A DNA stretch of 64,000 bases from contig NC_079885.1 in assembly GCF_029227915.1 (NCBI RefSeq), positions 18,921,001 to 18,985,000 on the forward strand. Reading direction: 5' to 3'. The position numbers were made by a program, and so were the translations under genes. Below are positions 22,488 to 32,997 of the stretch, piece after piece. This stretch comes from Hydractinia symbiolongicarpus. Its lineage: Eukaryota > Cnidaria > Hydrozoa > Anthoathecata > Hydractiniidae. A model generated the notes under the pieces. It saw only the letters and a list, made by a program, of their open reading frames with translations, was not told where the DNA came from and made no database searches. Position 1 is the first letter of the stretch; every line of letters begins with the position of its first letter.

Positions 22488-22560
22488 GATCGCATGGCCT
22501 ACTGGATAAGGCGTCCGACTTCGAATCCGAAGATTGTGGGTTCGAGTCCCATCGTGATCG
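22488..22560 (+). tRNA. tRNA-Arg-TCG: tRNA-Arg(UCG) R7
   Basis: 73 nt. A7/C66 and C29/C41 mismatches, A15 to C. Proximal TTTT at 22573-22576. Confidence 0.87.
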
Positions 22561-23015
22561 ATGTGTTGTTAATTTTAGTTCAGAACAGGTCTACTAAAGT
22601 GGAACAACTACCCAGTGGCATGCGCTTTTTAAAAATTGACAAATCTGTTCCCAATGAAAGTCAATTTCATAACATGGCTTGCGACATGCTTCTAATAGGT
22701 ACATTTAACACTGGCATTCTTGTTTCTCTAATCAAATTGACAATGAATCATTGTCAGCCATTGATATATTCCTCGTAAAATTCATTGTCAACCATTATAC
22801 AGCCACCGTTAGTTTGTTCCTTCTTTGCCAGCCATGGCTAATATACAGCATTTCCTCTGGCTACAGCATGGCTTTGAAATTACCTGGAGGAACCAGTCAA
22901 TTAATTAAAGCATTTGTGCACAGACGCGCTAGGGTTGTCATTAACATAGAAATTACTGGTATTGAGCTTTGTTTGATGCCAACCAGATTGTGATGCGTAA
23001 CGCGTACGTTGATAT

Positions 23016-23088
23016 GATCGCGTGGCCTAATGTATAAGGCGTCCGACTTCGAATCGGAAGATTGTGGGTTCGAGTCCCATTGTGATCG
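23016..23088 (+). tRNA. tRNA-Arg-TCG: tRNA-Arg(UCG) R8
   Basis: 73 nt, identical variant to 21978 (1038-bp dimer partner). No proximal terminator. Confidence 0.89.
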
Positions 23089-23525
23089 ATGTGTTGTTAA
23101 TCTTAGTTCAGAACAGGTCTACCCAGTGGCATGCGCTTTCTAAAAATTAACAAATTTGTTCCTAATTAAAGTCAATTTCGTAACATGGCTTGTGACATGA
23201 TACCTATAAAATCATTTAACACTCGCATCTGTGTTTTTCTATTCAAATATCCAATGAATCGTTGTCAGCCCCTGAAAAATTTCTCGTACAAATCATTGTC
23301 AACCATTTTACAGCCATCGTTAGTTCTACATTCTTGCCAGCTGTCGCTAACATACAGCAATTCCTCTGGCTGCAGCAGAGCCATGAAATTACACGGAGGA
23401 ACCAGTAAATTAATTAACACATTTGTACACAGACGCGCTACGGTTGTCATTAACATAGAAATTATTGACGAATGAGTTTTGTTTTATACTAATCAAATTT
23501 TGTTGCGTAACGTGTACGTTGATAT

Positions 23526-23598
23526 GATCGCATGGCCTACTGGATAAGGCGTCCGACTTCGAATCCGAAGATTGTGGGTTCGAGTCCCATCGTGATCG
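23526..23598 (+). tRNA. tRNA-Arg-TCG: tRNA-Arg(UCG) R9
   Basis: 73 nt, identical variant to 22488. Proximal TTTT present. Confidence 0.87.
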
Positions 23599-24052
23599 AT
23601 GTGTTGTTAATTTTAGTTCAGAACAGGTCTACTAAAGTGGAACAACTACCCAGTGGCATGCGCTTTTTAAAAATTGACAAATCTGTTCCCAATGAAAGTC
23701 AATTTCATAACATGGCTTGCGACATGCTTTTAATAGGTACATTTAACACTGGCATTCTTGTTTCTCTAATAAAATTGACAATGAATCATTGTCACCCCTT
23801 GATATATTCCTCGTAAAATTCATTGTCAACCATTATACAGCCACCGTTAGTTTGTGCATTCTTGCCAGCCATCGCTAATATACAGCATTTCCTCTGGCTA
23901 CGGCATGGCTTTGAAATTACCTGGAGGAACCAGTCAATTAATTAAAGCATTTGTGCACAGACGCGCTAGGGTTGTCATTAACATAGAAATTACTGGTATT
24001 GAGCTTTGTTTGATGCCAACCAGATTGTGTTGCGTAACGCGTACGTTGATAT

Positions 24053-24125
24053 GATCGCGTGGCCTAATGTATAAGGCGTCCGACTTCGAATCGGAAGATT
24101 GTGGGTTCGAGTCCCATTGTGATCG
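24053..24125 (+). tRNA. tRNA-Arg-TCG: tRNA-Arg(UCG) R10
   Basis: 73 nt, identical variant to 21978. No proximal terminator. Confidence 0.89.
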
Positions 24126-24562
24126 ATGTGTTGTTAATCTTAGTTCAGAACAGGTCTACCCAGTGGCATGCGCTTTCTAAAAATTAACAAATTTGTTCCT
24201 AATTAAAGTCAATTTCGTAACATGGCTTGTGACATGATACCTATAAAATCACTTAACACTCGCATCTGTGTTTTTCTATTCAAATATCCAATGAATCGTT
24301 GTCAGCCCCTGAAAAATTTCTCGTACAAATCATTGTCAACCATTTTACAGCCATCGTTAGTTCTACATTCTTGCCAGCTGTCGCTAACATACAGCAATTC
24401 CTCTGGCTGCAGCAGAGCCATGAAATTACACGGAGGAACCAGTAAATTAATTAACACATTTGTACACAGACGCGCTACGGTTGTCATTAACATAGAAATT
24501 ATTGACGAATGAGTTTTGTTTTATACTAATCAAATTTTGTTGCGTAACGTGTACGTTGATAT

Positions 24563-24635
24563 GATCGCATGGCCTACTGGATAAGGCGTCCGACTTCGAA
24601 TCCGAAGATTGTGGGTTCGAGTCCCATCGTGATCA
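24563..24635 (+). tRNA. tRNA-Arg-TCG: tRNA-Arg(UCG) R11
   Basis: 73 nt, as 22488 but with discriminator A73, a CpG transition. Proximal TTTT present. Confidence 0.87.
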
Positions 24636-25089
24636 ATGTGTTGTTAATTTTAGATCAGAACAGGTCTACTAAAGTGAAACAACTACCCAGTGGCATGCGC
24701 TTTCTAAAAATTGACAAGTCGGTTCCCAATTAAAATCAATTTCGTAACATGGTTTGAGACATGCTACTTATTAAAACATTTAATACTCGCATTCTTGTTT
24801 TTCTATTTAAATATCCAATGAATCGTTGTCAGCCCCCGAAAAATTTCTCGTATAAATCATTGTCAACCATTTTACAGCCATCGTTAGTTTTACATTCTTC
24901 CCAGCTGTCGCTAACATACAGCAATTCCTCTGGCTGCAGCAGAGCCATGAAATTACACGGAGGAACCAGTAAATTAATTAACACATTTGTACACCGACTA
25001 GTGACGGTTGTCATTAACATAGAAATTATTGACGAATGAGTTTTGTTTTATTCTAACCAAATTTTGTTGCGTAACGCGTACGTTGATAT

Positions 25090-25162
25090 GATCGTGTGGC
25101 CAAATAGATAAGGTGTCCGACTTCGAATCGGAAGATTGTGGGTTCGAGTCCCATTATGATCG
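25090..25162 (+). tRNA. tRNA-Arg-TCG: tRNA-Arg(UCG) R12
   Basis: 73 nt. C6 to T is matched by G67 to A, so the acceptor stem stays fully paired. D stem damaged (A13/A22) and the first G of the D-loop GG is A. No proximal terminator. Confidence 0.86.
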
Positions 25163-25616
25163 ATGTGTTGTTAATCTTAGTTCAGAACAGGTCTACTAAA
25201 GTGGAACAACTACCCAGTGGCATGCGCTTTCTAAAAATTGACAAGTCTGTTCCCAATTAAAGTCAATTTCGAAACATGGCTTATGACACGCTACCTATAA
25301 AAACATTTAATACTCGCATTCATGTTTTTCTATTCAAATATCCAATGAATCGTTGTCAGCCCCTAAGAAATGCCTCGTATAAATCATTGTCAACCATTTT
25401 ACAGCCATCGTTAGTTTTACATTCTTGCCAGCTGTCGCTAACATTCAGCAATTCCTCTGGCCGCAGCAGAGCCATGAAATTACACGGAGGAACCAGTAAA
25501 TTAATTAACACATTTGTACACAGACGCGCTACGGTTGTTATTAACATAGAAATTATTGGCGAATGCGTTTTGTTTTATACTAACCAAATTTTGTTGCGTA
25601 ACGTGTACGTTCAGAT

Positions 25617-25689
25617 GATCGCGTGGCCTAATGTATGGGGCGTCCCATTTCGAATCGGAAGATCGAGGGTTCTAGTCCCATCGTGATCG
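25617..25689 (+). tRNA. tRNA-Arg-TCG: tRNA-Arg(UCG) variant R13
   Basis: 73 nt, sister of 20397 with the same C30/C40 mismatch and altered box B, plus a T at the second G of the D-loop GG. No proximal terminator. Confidence 0.82.
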
Positions 25690-26143
25690 ATGTGTTGTTA
25701 GTCTTAGTTGAGAACAAGTCTACTAAAGTGGAGAAACTACCAAGTGGCATTCGATTCCTGAAAACCGACAAATCTGTTCCCAATAAAAGTGGATTTCGTA
25801 ACATGGCTTGCGACATGCTACTAATAGGTACATTTAACTCTGGCATTCTTGTTTCTCTAATCAAATTTGCAATGAATCATTGTCAGCCCTTGATATATTC
25901 CTCGTAAAATTCATTGTCAACCATTTTACAGCCATCGTTAGTTTGTGCATTCTTGCAAGCCGTCTCTAATATACAGCAATTCCTCTGGCCGCAGCATAGC
26001 CACGAAATTACACGGAGGTACCAGTCAATTAATTAACACATTTGTACACAGACGCACTGCGGTTGTCATTAACATAGAAATTACTGGCATTGAACTTTTT
26101 TTGATGCCAACCAGATATTGTTGCGTAACGCGTACATTGATAT
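25690..26143 (+). repeat. Spacer family C (representative)
   Basis: 454 bp. Recognised by gcattcttgcaagccgtctc, the ctggccgcagcatagccacg segment and a GGTACC site in the acggaggtaccag segment. Like B, it has no T5 in cttgtttctctaatc. Open frames here start in the tRNA T arm and are not conserved in phase between units. No gene seen. Confidence 0.85.
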
Positions 26144-26216
26144 GATCGCGTGGCTTAATGGATAAGGCGTCCGACTCGGAATCTTAAGATTGTGGGTTCG
26201 AGTCCCATCGTGATCG
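26144..26216 (+). tRNA. tRNA-Arg-like R14, anticodon CGG
   Basis: 73 nt, identical to 20924 through the 5.22-kb duplication. Confidence 0.82.
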
Positions 26217-26670
26217 ATGTGTTGTTAATCTTAGTTCAGAACAGGTCTACAAAAGTGGAACAACTACCCAGTGACATTCGCTTTCTAAAAATTGACAAAT
26301 CTGTTCCCAATAAAAGAGAATTTCGTAACATGGCTTGGGACATGCAACTAATAGGTACATTTAACACTGGCATTCTTGTTTCTCTAATCATATTTACAAT
26401 GAATCATTATCAGCCCTTGATATATTCCTCGTAAAATTCGTTGTCAACCATTATACAGCCATCGTTAGTTTGTGCATTCTTGCCAGCCGTCGCTAATATA
26501 CAGCATTTCCTCTGGCTTCGGCATAGCTTTGAAATTACACGGAGGAACCAGTCAATTAATTAAAACATTTGTACACAGACGCGCTAGGGTTATCATTAAC
26601 ATAAAAATTACTGCTATTGAGCTTTGTTTGATGCCAACCAGATATTGTTGCGTAACGCGTACATTGACAT

Positions 26671-26743
26671 GATTGCGTGACCTAATGGATAAGGCGTCCA
26701 ACTTCGAATCGGAAGATTGTGGGTTCGAGTCCCATCGTGATCG
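26671..26743 (+). tRNA. tRNA-Arg-TCG: tRNA-Arg(UCG) R15
   Basis: 73 nt, as 21451 (A10, A30) plus C4 to T, which still wobble-pairs with G69. No proximal terminator. Confidence 0.85.
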
Positions 26744-27197
26744 ATGTGTTGTTAATCTTAGTTCAGAACAGGTCTACTAAAGTGGAACAACTACCCAGTG
26801 GCATGCGCTTTCTAAAAATTGACAAATCTGTTCCCAATGAAAGTCAATTTCATAACATGGCTTGCGACATGCTTCTAATAGGTACATTTAGCACTGGCAT
26901 TCTTGTTTCTCTAATCAAATTGACAATGAATCATTGTCAGCCCTTGATATATTCCTCGTAAAATTCATTGTCAACCATTTTACAGCCACCGTTAGTTTGT
27001 GCATTCTTGCCAGCCATCGCTAATATACAGCATTTCCTCTGGCTACGGCATGGCTTTGAAATTACCTGGAGGAACCAGTCAATTAATTAAAGCATTTGTG
27101 CACAGACGCGCTAGGGTTGTCATTAACATAGAAATTACTGGTATTGAGCTTTGTTTGATGCCAACCAGATTGTGTTGCGTAACGCGTACGTTGATAT

Positions 27198-27270
27198 GAT
27201 CGCGTGGCCTAATGGATAAGGCGTCCGACTTCGAATCGGAAGATTGTGGGTTCGAGTCCCATTGTGATCG
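27198..27270 (+). tRNA. tRNA-Arg-TCG: tRNA-Arg(UCG) R16
   Basis: 73 nt, consensus except the G7-U66 wobble. No proximal terminator. Confidence 0.94.
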
Positions 27271-27724
27271 ATGTGTTGTTAATCTTAGTTCAGAACAGGT
27301 CTACTAAAGTGGAACAACTACCCAGTGGCATGCGCTTTCTAAAAATTAACAAATTTGTTCCTAATTAAAGTCAATTTCGTAACATGGCTTGTGACATGCT
27401 ACCTATAAAATCATTTAACACTCGCATCTGTGTTTTTCTATTCAAATATCCAATGAATCGTTGTCAGCCCCTGAAAAATTTCTCGTAAAAATCATTGTCA
27501 ACCATTTTACAGCCATCGTTAGTTCTACATTCTTGCCAGCTGTCGCTAACATACAGCAATTCCTCTGGCTGCAGCAGAGCCATGAAATTACACGGAGGAA
27601 CCAGTAAATTAATTAACACATTTGTACACAGACGCGCTACGGTTGTCATTAACATAGAAATTATTGACGAATGAGTTTTGTTTTATACTAATCAAATTTT
27701 GTTGCGTAACGTGTACGTTGATAT

Positions 27725-27797
27725 GATCGCATGGCCTACTGGATAAGGCGTCCGACTTCGAATCCGAAGATTGTGGGTTCGAGTCCCATCGTGATCG
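27725..27797 (+). tRNA. tRNA-Arg-TCG: tRNA-Arg(UCG) R17
   Basis: 73 nt, same A7/C15/C41 variant as 22488. Proximal TTTT present. Confidence 0.87.
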
Positions 27798-28251
27798 ATG
27801 TGTTGTTAATTTTAGTTCAGAACAGGTGTACTAAAGTGAAACAACTACCCAGTGGTATGCGCTTTCTAAAAATTAACAAATTTGTTCCTAATTAAAGTCA
27901 ATTTCGTAACATGGCTTGTGACATGCTACCTATAAAATCATTTAACACTCGCATCTGTGTTTTTCTATTCAAATATCCAATGAATCGTTGTCAGCCCCTG
28001 AAAAATTTCTCGTACAAATCATTGTCAACCATTTTACAGCCATCGTTAATTCTACATTCTTGCCAGCTGTCGCTAACATACAGCAATTCCTCTGGCTGCA
28101 GCAGAGCCATGAAATTACACGGAGGAACCAGTAAATTAATTAACACATTTGTACACAGACGCGCTACTGTTGTCATTAACATAGAAATTATTGACAAATG
28201 AGTTTTGTTTTATACTAATCAAATTTTGTTGCGTAACGTGTACGTTGATAT

Positions 28252-28324
28252 GATCGCATGGCCTACTGGATAAGGCGTCCGACTTTGAATCCGAAGATTG
28301 TGGGTTCGAGTCCCATTGTGATCG
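28252..28324 (+). tRNA. tRNA-Arg-like R18, anticodon UUG
   Basis: 73 nt, the 22488-type body with C35 to T giving UUG, and T66, which restores an A7-U66 pair. C29/C41 mismatch remains. No proximal terminator. Confidence 0.84.
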
Positions 28325-28777
28325 ATGTGTTGTTAATCTTAGTTCAGAACAGGTCTACTAAAGTGGAACAACTACCCAGTGGCATGCGCTTTCTAAAAAT
28401 TAACAAATTTGTTCCTAATTAAAGTCAATTTCGTAACATGGCTTGTGACATGCTACCTATAAAATCATTTAACACTCGCATCTGTGTTTTTCTATTCAAA
28501 TATCCAATGAATCGTTGTCAGCCCCTGAAAAATTTCTCGTACAAATCATTGTCAACCATTTTACAGCCATCGTTAGTTCTACATTCTTGCCAGCTGTCGC
28601 TAACATACAGCAATTCCTCTGGCTGCAGCAGAGCCATGAAATTACACGGAGGAACCAGTAAATTAATTAACACAATTGTACACAGACTAGTGACGGTTGT
28701 CATTAACATAGAAATTATTGACGAATGAGTTTTGTTTTTTCCAACCAAATTTTGTTGCGTAACGCGTACGTTGATAT

Positions 28778-28850
28778 GATCGCGTGGCCTAATGGATAAG
28801 GCGTCCGACTTCGAATCGGAAGATTGTGGGTTCGAGTCCCATTGTGATCG
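28778..28850 (+). tRNA. tRNA-Arg-TCG: tRNA-Arg(UCG) R19
   Basis: 73 nt, consensus with T66 wobble. First of three near-identical units at 526-bp spacing. No proximal terminator; the first T-run is TTTTT at 29013-29017. Confidence 0.94.
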
Positions 28851-29303
28851 ATGTGTTGTTAATCTTAGTTCAGAACAGGTCTACTAAAGTGGAACAACTA
28901 CCCAGTGGCATGCGCTTTCTAAAAATTAACAAATTTGTTCCTAATTAAAGTCAATTTCGTAACATGGCTTGTGGCATGCTACCTATAAAATCATTTAACA
29001 CTCGCATCCGTGTTTTTCTATTCAAATATCCAATGAATCGTTGTCAGCCCCTGAAAAATTTTTCGTACAAATCATTGTCAACCATTTTACAGCCATCGTT
29101 AGTTTTACATTCTTGCCAGCTGTCGCTAACATACAGCAATTCCTCTGGCTGCAGCAGAGCCATGAAATTACACGGAGGAACCAGTAAATTAATTAACACA
29201 TTTGTACACAGACGCGCTACGGTTGTCATTAACATAGAAATTATTGACGAATGAGTTTTGTTTTTTCTAACCAAATTTTGTTGCGTAACGCGTACGTTGA
29301 TAT
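28851..29303 (+). repeat. Spacer family A (representative)
   Basis: 453 bp. Marked by gccagctgtcgctaacatac, ctggctgcagcagagccatg, a TTTTT in gtgtttttctattc, and the shared block from acggaggaaccag to the tRNA upstream element. Open on both strands over about 60-100 codons but in frames that shift between units. No gene seen. Confidence 0.87.
29013..29017 (+). terminator. Distal Pol III-type T5 (representative)
   Basis: First T-run of four or more after the tRNA at 28778-28850, 163 nt past its 3' end. Present in family A spacers only; would give a long trailer where the proximal TTTT is absent. Confidence 0.55.
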
Positions 29304-29376
29304 GATCGCGTGGCCTAATGGATAAGGCGTCCGACTTCGAATCGGAAGATTGTGGGTTCGAGTCCCATTGTGATCG
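29304..29376 (+). tRNA. tRNA-Arg-TCG: tRNA-Arg(UCG) R20
   Basis: 73 nt, same sequence as 28778. No proximal terminator. Confidence 0.94.
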
Positions 29377-29829
29377 ATGTGTTGTTAATCTTAGTTCAGA
29401 ACAGGTCTACTAAAGTGGAACAACTACCCAGTGGCATGCGCTTTCTAAAAATTAACAAATTTGTTCCTAATTAAAGTCAATTTCGTAACATGGCTTGTGG
29501 CATGCTACCTATAAAATCATTTAACACTCGCATCCGTGTTTTTCTATTCAAATATCCAATGAATCGTTGTCAGCCCCTGAAAAATTTTTCGTACAAATCA
29601 TTGTCAACCATTTTACAGCCATCGTTAGTTTTACATTCTTGCCAGCTGTCGCTAACATACAGCAATTCCTCTGGCTGCAGCAGAGCCATGAAATTACACG
29701 GAGGAACCAGTAAATTAATTAACACATTTGTACACAGACGCGCTACGGTTGTCATTAACATAGAAATTATTGACGAATGAGTTTTGTTTTTTCTAACCAA
29801 ATTTTGTTGCGTAACGCGTACGTTGATAT

Positions 29830-29902
29830 GATCGCGTGGCCTAATGGATAAGGCGTCCGACTTCGAATCGGAAGATTGTGGGTTCGAGTCCCATTGTGAT
29901 CG
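29830..29902 (+). tRNA. tRNA-Arg-TCG: tRNA-Arg(UCG) R21
   Basis: 73 nt, same sequence as 28778. No proximal terminator. Confidence 0.94.
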
Positions 29903-30356
29903 ATGTGTTGTTAATCTTAGTTCAGAACAGGTCTACTAAAGTGGAACAACTACCCAGTGGCATGCGCTTTCTAAAAATTAACAAATTTGTTCCTAATTAA
30001 AGTCAATTTCGTAACATGGCTTGTGGCATGCTACCTATAAAATCATTTAACACTCGCATCCGTGTTTTTCTATTCAAATATCCAATGAATCGTTGTCAGC
30101 CCCTGAAAAATTTTTCGTACAAATCATTGTCAACCATTTTACAGCCATCGTTAGTTTTACATTCTTGCCAGCTGTCGCTAACATACAGCAATTCCTCTGG
30201 CTGCAGCAGAGCCATGAAATTACACGGAGGAACCAGTAAATTAATTAACACATTTGTACACAGACGCGCTACGGTTGTCATTAACATAGAAATTATTGAC
30301 GAATGAGTTTTGTTTTATACTAACCAAATTTTGTTGCGTAACGTGTACGTTGATAT

Positions 30357-30429
30357 GATCGCATGGCCTAATGGATAAGGCGTCCGACTTCGAATCGGAA
30401 GATTGTGGGTTCGAGTCCCATCGTGATCG
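30357..30429 (+). tRNA. tRNA-Arg-TCG: tRNA-Arg(UCG) R22
   Basis: 73 nt, consensus except A7/C66. Proximal TTTT present. Confidence 0.92.
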
Positions 30430-30883
30430 ATGTGTTGTTAATTTTAGTTCAGAACAGGTCTACTAAAGTAAAACAACTACCCAGTGGCATGCGCTTTCTA
30501 AAAATTGACAAGTCGGTTCCCAATTAAAATCAATTTCGTAACATGGCTTGTGACATGCTACTTATTAAAACATTTAATACTCGCATTCTTGTTTTTCTAT
30601 TTAAATATCCAATGAATCGTTGTCAGCCCCCAAAAAATTTCTCGTATAAATCATTGTCAACCATTTTACAGCCATCGTTAGTTTTACATTCTTGTCAGCT
30701 GTCGCTAACATACAGCAATTCCTCTGGCTGCAGCAGAGCCATGAAATTACACGGAGGAACCAGTAAATTAATTAACACATTTGTACACAGACTAGTGACG
30801 GTTGTCATTAACATAGAAATTATTGACGAATGAGTTTTGTTTTATTCTAACCAAATTTTGTTACGTAACGCGTACGTTGATAT

Positions 30884-30956
30884 GATCGCGTGGCCTAATG
30901 GATAAGGCGTCCGACTTCGAATCGGAAGATTGTGGGTTCGAGTCCCATTGTGATCG
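30884..30956 (+). tRNA. tRNA-Arg-TCG: tRNA-Arg(UCG) R23
   Basis: 73 nt, consensus with T66. No proximal terminator. Confidence 0.94.
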
Positions 30957-31410
30957 ATGTGTTGTTAATCTTAGTTCAGAACAGGTCTACTAAAGTGGAA
31001 CAACTACCCAGTGGCATGCGCTTTCTAAAAATTAACAAATTTGTTCCTAATTAAAGTCAATTTCGTAACATGGCTTGTGACATGCTACCTATAAAATCAT
31101 TTAACACTCGCATCCGTGTTTTTCTTTTCAAATATCCAATGAATCGTTGTCAGCCCCTGAAAAATTTCTCGTACAAATCATTGTCAACCATTTTACAGCC
31201 ATCGTTAGTTTTACATTCTTGCCCGCTGTCGCTAACATACAGCAATTCCTCTGGCTGCAGCAGAGCCATGAAATTACACGGAGGAACCAGTAAATTAATT
31301 AACACATTTGTACACAGACGCGCTACGGTTGTCATTAACATAGAAATTATTGACGAATGTGTTTTGTTTTATACTAACCAAATTTTGTTGCGTAACGTGT
31401 ACGTTGATAT

Positions 31411-31480
31411 GATCGCATGGCCTAATGGTGGCGTCCGACTTCGAATCGGAAGATTGTGGGTTCGAGTCCCATCGTGATCG
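31411..31480 (+). pseudogene. tRNA-Arg pseudogene R24 (70 nt)
   Basis: Three bases are missing from the D arm (aatggtggc instead of aatggataaggc), removing the 3' D-stem strand. Also A7. Box B and anticodon UCG intact. Confidence 0.9.
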
Positions 31481-31872
31481 ATGTGCTGTTAATCTTAGTT
31501 GAGAACAAGTCTACTAAAGTGGAGAAACTACCCAGTGGCATGCGATTCCTGAAAACCGACAAATCTATTCCCAATAAAAGTGGATTTCGTAACATGGCTT
31601 GCGACATGCTACTAATAGGTACATTTAACTCTGGCATTCTTGTTTCTCTAATCACATTTGCAATGAATCATTGTCAGCCCTTGATATATTCCTCGTAAAA
31701 TTCATTGTCAACCATTTTACAGCCATCGTTAGTTTTACATTCTTGCCAGCTGTCACTAACATACAGCAATTCCTCTGGCTGTAGCAGAGCCATGAAATTA
31801 CACGGAGGAACCAGTAAATTAAGTAACACATTTGTACACAGACGCGCTACGGTTGTCATTAACAGAGAAATT

Positions 31873-31927
31873 ATAAGGCGTCCGACTTCGAATCGGAAGA
31901 TTGTGGGTTCAAGTCCCATCGTGATCG
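31873..31927 (+). pseudogene. Truncated tRNA-Arg R25 (5' part missing)
   Basis: Only positions 19-73 remain, joined directly to spacer (gaaatta then taaggcg). The tRNA upstream block, acceptor 5' strand and box A are deleted; anticodon arm and box B survive. Confidence 0.92.
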
Positions 31928-32381
31928 ATGTGCTGTTATTCTTTATTGAGAACAAGTCTACTAAAGTGGAGAAACTACCCAGTGACATGCGATTCCTGAA
32001 AACCGACAAATCTGTTCCCAATAAAAGTGGATTTCGTAACATGGCTTGCGACATGCTACTAATAGGTACATTTAACTCTGGCATTCTTGTTTCTCTAATC
32101 ACATTTGCAATGAATCATTGTCAGCCCTTGATATATTCCTCGTAAAATTCATTGTCAACCATTTTACAGCCATCGTTATTTTTACATTCCTGCCAGCTGT
32201 CGCTAACATACAGCAATTCCTCTGGCTGTAGCAGAGCCATGAAATTACACGGAGGAACCAGTAAATTAAGTAACACATTTGTACACAGACGCGCTACGGT
32301 TGTCATTAACAGAGAAATTATTGACGAATGAGTTTTGTTTTATACTAACCAAATTTTGTTGCGTAACGTGTACGTTGATAT

Positions 32382-32454
32382 GATCGCGTGGCCTAATGGA
32401 TAAGGCGTCCGACTTCGAATCGGAAGATTGTGCGTTCAAGTCCCATCGTGATCG
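32382..32454 (+). tRNA. tRNA-Arg-TCG: tRNA-Arg(UCG) R26
   Basis: 73 nt. C52/C62 mismatch and A57 damage box B. No proximal TTTT, only TTT. Confidence 0.87.
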
Positions 32455-32880
32455 ATGTGCTGTTAATCTTTATTGAGAACAAGTCTACTAAAGTGGAGAA
32501 ACTACCCAGTGGCATGCGATTCCTGAAAACCGACAAATCTGTTCCCAATAAAAGTGGATTTCGTAACATGGCTTGCGACATGCTACTAATAGGTACATTT
32601 AACTCTGGCATTCTTGTTTCTCTAATCACATTTGCAATGAATCATTGTCAGCCCTTGATATATTCCTCGTAAAATTCATTGTCAACCATTTTACAGCCAT
32701 CGTTAGTTTTACATTCCTGCCAGCTGTCGCTAACATACAGCAATTCCTCTGGCTGTAGCAGAGCCATGAAATTACACGGAGGAACCAGTAAATTAAGTAA
32801 CACATTTGTACACAGACGCGCTACAGTTGTCATTAACAGAGAAATTATTGACGAATGAGTTTTGTTTTATACTAACCAAA

Positions 32881-32908
32881 TTTTGTTGCGTAACGTGTAC
32901 GTTGATAT
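32881..32908 (+). promoter_or_regulatory. Conserved tRNA upstream block (representative)
   Basis: The 28 bp just before the tRNA, ttttgttgcgtaac followed by gtgtacgttgatat, are kept in nearly every unit even where the spacer differs. The core TTGCGTAACG is close to an inverted repeat. A role in Pol III initiation or factor binding is inference. Confidence 0.45.
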
Positions 32909-32915
32909 GATCGCG

Positions 32916-32926
32916 TGGCCTAATGG
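32916..32926 (+). promoter_or_regulatory. Pol III box A (representative)
   Basis: TGGCCTAATGG at tRNA positions 8-18 fits the TRGYNNARNNG consensus. Altered in the copies at 14557, 16241, 60588, 61114 and 62668. Confidence 0.9.
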
Positions 32927-32959
32927 ATAAGGCGTCCGACTTCGAATCGGAAGATTGTG

Positions 32960-32970
32960 GGTTCGAGTCC
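32960..32970 (+). promoter_or_regulatory. Pol III box B (representative)
   Basis: GGTTCGAGTCC at tRNA positions 52-62 is a perfect match to GGTTCGANTCC, the TFIIIC-binding element. Confidence 0.93.
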
Positions 32971-32993
32971 CATCGTGATCGATGTGTTGTTAA

Positions 32994-32997
32994 TTTT
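32994..32997 (+). terminator. Proximal Pol III terminator TTTT (representative)
   Basis: TTTT in taattttag, 13-16 nt after the tRNA end. In other units the same site reads taatcttag, tagtcttag or taatattag and has no T-run. Confidence 0.8.

Larger units (their letters stand above)
19440..22590 (+). repeat. Segmental duplication copy 1 (offset about 5.22 kb)
   Basis: About 3.15 kb recurs at about 24660-27830. Shared rare markers include the altered tRNAs at 20397/25617 and 20924/26144 and a private base at the start of the ccagctgtcg spacer segment. The offset is 5218-5220 bp, growing to 5237 where copy 1 lacks 17 bp downstream of the tRNA at 21978. Confidence 0.87.
21540..24635 (+). repeat. 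Dimeric higher-order repeat, 1038 bp x 3
   Basis: tRNAs at 21978, 23016 and 24053 share one variant and those at 22488, 23526 and 24563 another, with periods 1038 and 1037. The first member of each dimer carries a 17-bp deletion after the tRNA (caggtctacccagtgg), so spacing alternates 510 and 527-528 bp. Confidence 0.9.
24660..27830 (+). repeat. Segmental duplication copy 2 (offset about 5.22 kb)
   Basis: Partner of 19440-22590. It keeps the 17 bp that copy 1 lost after the tRNA at 27198, so copy 2 preserves the ancestral state there. Confidence 0.87.
28851..30428 (+). repeat. Monomer triplication, period 526 bp
   Basis: Three consecutive units (tRNAs 28778, 29304, 29830) look almost identical along their whole length, including the rare ggcttgtggcatgc spacer variant, so they are a very recent single-unit expansion. 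Confidence 0.9.
32909..32981 (+). tRNA. tRNA-Arg-TCG: tRNA-Arg(UCG) R27, exact consensus (reference copy)
   Basis: Reads CGA arginine codons. 73 nt, no intron, no encoded CCA. All four stems pair: acceptor GATCGCG/CGTGATC, D stem GCCT/AGGC, anticodon stem TCCGA/TCGGA around loop CTTCGAA, T stem GTGGG/CCCAT. The D loop has the GG pair and the following A, the tRNA-Arg identity base A20 in standard numbering; C35 of the anticodon is the other main arginyl-tRNA synthetase determinant. The 5-nt variable loop is typical of class I tRNAs. Box A and box B match consensus, and a TTTT terminator follows at +13. Eight copies share this exact sequence, at 32909, 41059, 43161, 43688, 47879, 51526, 53107 and 60061. 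Confidence 0.96.

Noticed and set aside
29130-29170. Small hairpin in the spacer (tggct, loop gcagcag, agcca)
   Set aside because: Only a 5-bp stem, lost in B spacers (ctggctgcggcatagctt). Too weak to call a structured RNA.
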